From: Linnemannia hyalina
Taxonomy: Eukaryota; Mortierellomycota; Mortierellomycetes; Mortierellales; Mortierellaceae
Length of the DNA: 64,000 nucleotides
Assembly: GCA_019671135.1 (NCBI GenBank)
Contig: JAHRHY010000027.1
Location: 265,987-329,986, forward strand
Direction of reading: 5' to 3'
Both the position numbers and the translations under genes were made by a program. Under the pieces are notes generated by a model, which worked only from the letters and a program-made list of their open reading frames with translations, searched no databases and was not told the DNA's origin. Shown piece by piece: positions 59,270 to 64,000 of the stretch (positions are counted from its first letter, which is position 1; each line of letters begins with the position of its first letter).

Positions 59270-59990
59270 AGGGTTAACGACGGGGAAGGTTAATAGGCTG
59301 GACTCGTCGGCCACCACTACTCCTCAGTCCGAGCTCGCATGTATCCCTTCCAACAACGATCCTCCAAGGAGTGAGAGGGACAGAGGGGGTCGTGGCGGTG
59401 GTGAGCCAAGTCGGGGAGGATGGGTTTGACGATTGGGGGTTTGGAGGACTTGTTGTTTGATCTTGAGCCCATGGTTGTCCACACGCCCAACTCGGTCCAT
59501 GTTGCACAAGGTTACGACAGCGACCAGTTCGCATCAACAGCAACAGTTAAACCAACACAGGCCAACAACACCAACAACAATAGCAGTACCAGCAGCCAGT
59601 TTCGCTATTCTCCAAGGTTGCAGAAGTAGCCCTCTGCGCAGGACGAGTGACCAATGGCATGGCTTGATCGGATTCAAAAGCTTGGATCAGATATATGGGT
59701 GTCCGCAGTGGCGACTGTCCCTCGGTTTGGTTACATTTCTGTTGCTTCCGAGAAAGGACGGACAAACAAACAGGTCAACGCCAGCAGCAGTAGTAGCAAA
59801 GGACAGACAGCAATTCAGGGGTTAGCATCCATGAACATGCATACATACGTTCAGCTAGAAGATAGGTAGACAAAGGGGGTTGAGGGGGAGTGTGTAAAAG
59901 AGGACAAACAACAACAGCACACACACACAGAGAGAGAGAGAGTCTCATAGACTATAACAATACTGCAATGATCCAGAAGAAAAAAAAGGC
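59270..59990 (+). repeat. Cassette-3 outer segment (inverted copy of 50,111-50,880)
   Basis: x pairs with about 110,111 minus x. It carries the conserved 69-codon frame at 59,420-59,629 (LEDLLFDLEPMVVHTPNSVH) with only a few changes, then the CA/GA microsatellite and the CTATAACAATACTG module at 59,950-59,990. Confidence 0.85.
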
Positions 59991-59999
59991 GTTAAGCGA

Positions 60000-60252
60000 A
60001 GCTAAATGTATAGCCATCACGGCAAGCTAAATGTATAGCCATCACGGCAAGCTAAATGTATAGCCATCACGGCAAGCTAAATGTATAGCCATCACCGCAA
60101 GCTAATTAAATGTATAGCCATCACGGCAAGCTAAATGTATAGCAATCACCGCAAGCTAAATGTATAGCCATCACGGCAAGCTAAATGTATAGCCATCACC
60201 GCAAGCTAAATGTATAGCCATCACCGCAAGCTAAATGTATAGCCATCACCGC
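60000..60252 (-). repeat. 25-bp minisatellite, about 10 units
   Basis: Units of GCTAAATGTATAGCCATCAC[CG]GCAA, the reverse complement of the array at 49,788-50,110, with fewer copies and one 4-bp insertion (GCTAATTAAATG) near 60,105. Confidence 0.93.
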
Positions 60253-60303
60253 GTATTGATTTTTCTTTTGTATGTGGGAGTCAAAATGACTATGTCGGAG
60301 ACA

Positions 60304-60310
60304 TATAAAT
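60304..60310 (+). promoter_or_regulatory. TATA box of FHA cassette copy 3
   Basis: TATAAAT lies 145 bases before the ATG at 60,449. The equivalent site precedes copy 2 in inverted orientation, so the promoter is part of the duplicated unit. Confidence 0.55.
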
Positions 60311-60448
60311 ACACCCTTCTTGCCCTTTCATTTTGCCATCATTCACTCTCACACACTCACACTCACACACCCACACTCACACACCCACTCTTGCACACCC
60401 ACTCTCACACACTCACTCACACACCCACTCACTCACCAACACCCGCAC

Positions 60449-61430
60449 ATGAATACAGACGGCGGCGAGAAGGCGGTTGCCAAGTTGAAGATTTCTTCCC
60501 GACTCGACAATCAGCCAGACAGGACTTTTTACCTGTACAAAGGCATCAACGCTGTTGGGCGCGATCCCAACGTGTGCGGCGTCTGGTTGACAGAGAACTT
60601 TGTCTGTCGTGTACACATGCACATCAGTAAGAACCTTAAAGCAGTTGCTGACACGCCATGAAGCTAATGAAATGTGCAAGACGCAATCGAAAGATGATCG
60701 AGGAGAACTGCTGACATTTGATTCCAATCGTTTTTTCTTTTGCTCGTAATTTGGTAGACGTTCAGGATATCTTCATATTCATTCGGGATGGAGTGGAGCG
60801 CCCAGTAAGTCATCCACCTTCCAGCCATATACCAGAATGATACCCCATGGGAGTAGGCTTGAGAACATTAGAGATTTCACAACGAAAGTCACAAGGGTGT
60901 GGGTTTGTCTCTGACGACGCTTATTGTTTGCTGTTTGTTTGTTTTATTCAAAATAGGGTAAAAGGCGGACCACTATCTTCGATACACATGTCATGGAGCG
61001 CAGTGACTGGTACCCTTGCAGTGAAGAATTGGTAAAGCCAAGTATATTCATATATTGTGCTTGCGTTTATAGGTCCAATGAACACGGGAACTGGTACCGA
61101 GTTGAAAGCCGAGACTAATACCGCATGGGGTTTATTCATGCCTTTTTTTCTGCATAGAAATTCCAATTCGCAGGGCTGCTGACGTTGTTTGGGGTGAGAT
61201 GGTTGGATGACGACGAGCAGGAAGCGGCGCCACGTAAGGTAATAATGCAGTAAACAATGCAAGGTTACTTCTCGTTTGGTGGCAAGTTAAAGAACACTCA
61301 AATTTAAACTTGATAAATATTTACCCTACCTTGTTGGACTTGGTCTTGTTGATAGGGTTACATCACCCCGGAACAGCAGACGGCAATTAACAACAGGACA
61401 CATATGGATGAAACGTTTGTGCTTGAGTGA
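60449..61430 (+). CDS. FHA-domain protein, short form (cassette copy 3)
   Basis: Exons 60449-60626, 60758-60804, 60957-61031, 61158-61238 and 61356-61430 join in phase to 151 residues. The FHA core reads FYLYKGINAVGRDPNVCGVW and VCRVHMHIS, then IFIRDGVERP. The last exon shares GYITPEQQTAINNRTHMD with the long copy 2 but ends FVLE and TGA instead of running on for 210 residues. Exon 3 is shorter than in copy 2 by a Ser/Thr-rich block. All five exons and all splice sites are intact, with no internal stop, so it could be expressed as a short FHA-only protein. Confidence 0.68.
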
Positions 61431-62928
61431 GGATGGTGTTTGAAACGTGGTGAAGGAAGAAGAATAATTGATAGCAATGGAAGATGAAGAAGTGGTAATA
61501 GAACAGGCAGGTGCGTCGAGAGAGCCCTTGCAGTCGCTTATATAAAACCTCCTGTCGTTGCCGCTGTCGTTTTGGTTGTTGTAGTTGTAGCTGTAGCTGT
61601 TGTTGTTGTTGTGTTGTTGTTGTTGTTGTGACGAGTGCAAGGGCGAGGCGATGGGATGGAAGAAGGAGAGGGGGAAGGAAAGTGAGTGTATAAAGAGCGG
61701 AGGTAGAGCCGCCTCCTGAATTGAGCGAAGACCGGGTCGTCGATCGGGTTGCCGACATTGGCGGTCTTGAACGAGGAGGACGCAATTGCTGCAATTGTTA
61801 TAGCCACCGCGCGAGTAGAGCCCAAAAGACGATAGTCTGTCCCAAAGGCTAACTCTAGAACCCCCTTGAATGGCTGCAGAATTGACTTGACTGGGGTTTG
61901 GTGTGTTCCAGAGATGAAATCGTATGTAGCGCAAGGATTTGGTAGGAGGTGTAGTGATGTAAGCATTGGCGAGTGTTGTTCTTGTTGTGGCGGTGGTGTT
62001 GACAGGGTGGAAGATGGGAGGTGGTGATGCCGGTGTGGGTGTTTACAGTTCGGGGAGAGGCTGAAGTGGAATGATTTTTTGCGCTTGTTACTGCTGTTGC
62101 TGGTGAGGGGTGGGAGAACTAGGTGGAAAACAGATGCGATGAAGAAGATAAAGAAAATGAAGAAGAAAGAAGAGGAAGAAAATGAAGAAGAAAGAAGAGG
62201 AAGAAAATGAAGAAGAAAAAAGAGGAAGAAAACGAGGAAGGATAAAACGAAGAAAAAGAGTTGAAAGAAGAGGAGGAGCGTATGAAAGCAGTGACGAGAT
62301 TGCGGTGATGGCGGTATGCATATCCTTTTTTCGGAATCAAGGGTGTCGGTTGTCAGTTATTGTTTAGTCGTTTGTTTGTTTTGCTTGTTTTGTCTATTTG
62401 CTGTTTGAGTGTACAAAGGACATCGTTGATTATGCTGGGTGGATGTGGGCGAGATCGTACATAATAAAGGCGGAGCGGTAGTAGTTGGATCGAATAGAGA
62501 AGGAATTGCGAAAGCGACAGTGGACTGGCACTGGCACAAACTGGTCTTATTATGATGAGTGAGAGAGGAAGAACTAGAGAACACAAAACAGAGAACAGGG
62601 TGAAAAAAATGGGAAGGGTAGAAGTAATAATAGGGAAAAGGCGGACATATGTTATTAAGATAGGACGGATTGGAGAGTCAATGAAGAGAGGATGAGATGA
62701 GGTCAGTGTGCTTGTTATTCAATTGATCCATATTAGAGGGCAAACAACAAACAGCACACGCACACACAGAGAAAAGAGAGAGAGAGAGCGAGAGAGAGAG
62801 AGAGAGATAGAGATAGAGAGTGAACAAGATGAAATGAGAGACAGGCTTCGTTTTTGCTGAAGTACCTTGCTGGCCGGTACAGTCCTCTAGACTATAACAA
62901 TACTGTAATGATCCAGAAAAAACAAAGG
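61431..62928. repeat. Duplicated spacer of cassette 3
   Basis: Counterpart of 39,192-40,689. It has a GTT/GTA-rich run (61,570-61,632), a GAAGAAAATGAAGAA repeat (62,140-62,240), a (GA)n tract (62,770-62,820) and the module ending at 62,930. No gene supported. Confidence 0.6.
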
Positions 62929-62965
62929 CGTAAAGTAATTCTCCTACAAGCTGAATGTATAGCTC

Positions 62966-63500
62966 TCACTGTGCGCAGAGGAGACATCGGCATCTCTTGG
63001 GGAAAAAAAACAGTACACTTAGCCCGACATAAGAAAACTGGTACTGGAGTATGTACATAAAGCAGCGGCCGGTTGAGCTGGCAGTAAGACCGTTCTGCCA
63101 GACATCGTGCAGAGTCCCGATTCTCTCAAGAGGAACCTTTGCCAACGAGGACCCAACAGGCACAGATTTGGCACGGTGAATGACCTACGCAGCCCTCACC
63201 CGCGAGGGGAGTAATTGAGGCCTGTTGGTCGAGGAGGAGGGGGTGGTGGATGTCGGCTTCGGACTTGTTGAGTTTGACAACGGCAAGAACGGCTGCGATT
63301 GCGATCATCACGAGGATGATGAGTGCGTCGACTTCTATTTTCTTTCTTGGTGTATCGTCCAACGCCACAGAACCCCTAGAAAGGTTGGTAATCCAGGACG
63401 CCTGTTGAGCACCATCCTCTTTTTCTTTATTCTTATCGTCGTGCTCTTGGTCTTTCACCTCTTCACCTACATCCCACCTGACCTCACACTCCCTTGACTC
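62966..63500 (-). pseudogene. Relic of a single-span membrane protein (cassette 3 copy)
   Basis: Inverted near-identical copy of 46,449-46,983, including the intact membrane segment and the one-base insertion that shifts the frame before the SVPVGSSLAKVPLERIGTL part. Only a handful of differences were seen (for example Met to Ile in FMY[MI]LQYQ). Confidence 0.6.
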
Positions 63501-64000
63501 CTAAAGAAAAAAGGCAATAGGGACTAAACTTGTCTTTGTCGGATCGATTCTGGTGCATGAGTGGTGTGGTTGCAAAGGCCATCTGCAAGTGGTCGTGAGA
63601 GGTGAGAGGCGAGAGTGGAGGCTATTGGGGTAGGAGGGTCGCAGATAGAAAAAGTACAGGTAGGAATAAAAAGGAGATATGCTCATTTGACACACGATCA
63701 TAAATAATTACCACTGACGCGTACCGCGATCAAAACGAAAACGCGCTCGTGGAAAGTCTCTTAATTCAAACACATGTCTTGTTCAGAACCAAAAATGTCT
63801 GTTTGCATGCTTGTCAGTCATTGTTTGCTGGTCAGTCATTGTTTGCTTGTCAGTCATTGTTGCTGGTCAGTCATTGTTTGCTTGTCAGTCATTGTTTGCT
63901 TGTCAGTCATTGTTTAATGTCCAATAATACTCTGTGTGCTATGAAACCGATGCTATCCACGTCCGTGGCCATCACCACGATCACAACCACTCCTTGTCGA
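63501..64000 (+). repeat. Third copy of the palindrome arm (truncated by the window edge)
   Basis: Same orientation as the left arm, offset 22,282. It appears identical to 41,219-41,718 as far as I compared, and includes the 18-bp minisatellite at 63,811-63,916. The copy continues past the window. Confidence 0.93.

Overview
The window reads as nuclear DNA of an early-diverging filamentous fungus. Genes are split by short GT-AG introns (about 50-400 nt), the coding set is eukaryotic (SR splicing factor, COMPASS subunit, exosome subunit, Pet127, Isa2), and pyrimidine-rich low-complexity spacers separate genes. The style of the F-box remnant and the expanded small gene families suggest Mortierellaceae (Mortierella and relatives); that placement is inference. 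No tRNA, rRNA or CRISPR array was seen.

Bases 1-37,126 hold the conserved, single-copy part. In order: a gene-poor left edge; an SRSF10-like SR protein (-) head-to-head with a SHG1/BOD1-domain COMPASS protein (+); a METTL21-type methyltransferase, a Gpt2/Sct1-type glycerol-3-phosphate acyltransferase, an SLC35A nucleotide-sugar transporter and a serine-rich disordered protein (all -); a Prx5-type peroxiredoxin (+); a cluster of small HGT/HCGC proteins (-); malate dehydrogenase and exosome Rrp4 (+); and PET127 and ISA2, two mitochondrial genes (-). I rebuilt exon structures by hand, and reading phase closes across every intron in 12 genes: all the conserved genes from 4,946 to 36,625 except the transporter and the serine-rich protein, plus the two intact HGT/HCGC genes. 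The transporter lacks a firm first exon and the serine-rich gene lacks its last exon.

Bases 37,127-64,000 are an accessory, duplication-rich block that starts beside a broken DEAH-helicase relic. Its core is a cassette present three times: 37.6-41.7 kb (+), 51-44 kb (inverted) and 59.3-64 kb (+). Each carries a 5-exon FHA-domain gene, low-complexity spacers, a relic of a membrane protein, and a roughly 2.45-kb sequence that forms a near-perfect palindrome at 41,219-46,448; two of the three also carry a 25-bp minisatellite. Only the middle FHA gene keeps a long C-terminal region; the other two stop just after the shared part. The 8 kb between the inverted copies holds an unknown 4-exon gene, a frameshifted F-box/LRR pseudogene, a Harbinger-nuclease-like fragment and several reading frames I cannot name.

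Two small families link the halves. FHA cassette pieces also occur at 3.1-3.5 kb. The HGT/HCGC family (two intact genes and one partial copy at 21.5-24.1 kb) has a decayed copy at 47.0-47.6 kb inside the middle cassette. The latter family looks like a divergent ADP-ribosyltransferase-fold group and, with the cassette array, is the most interesting content of the window.
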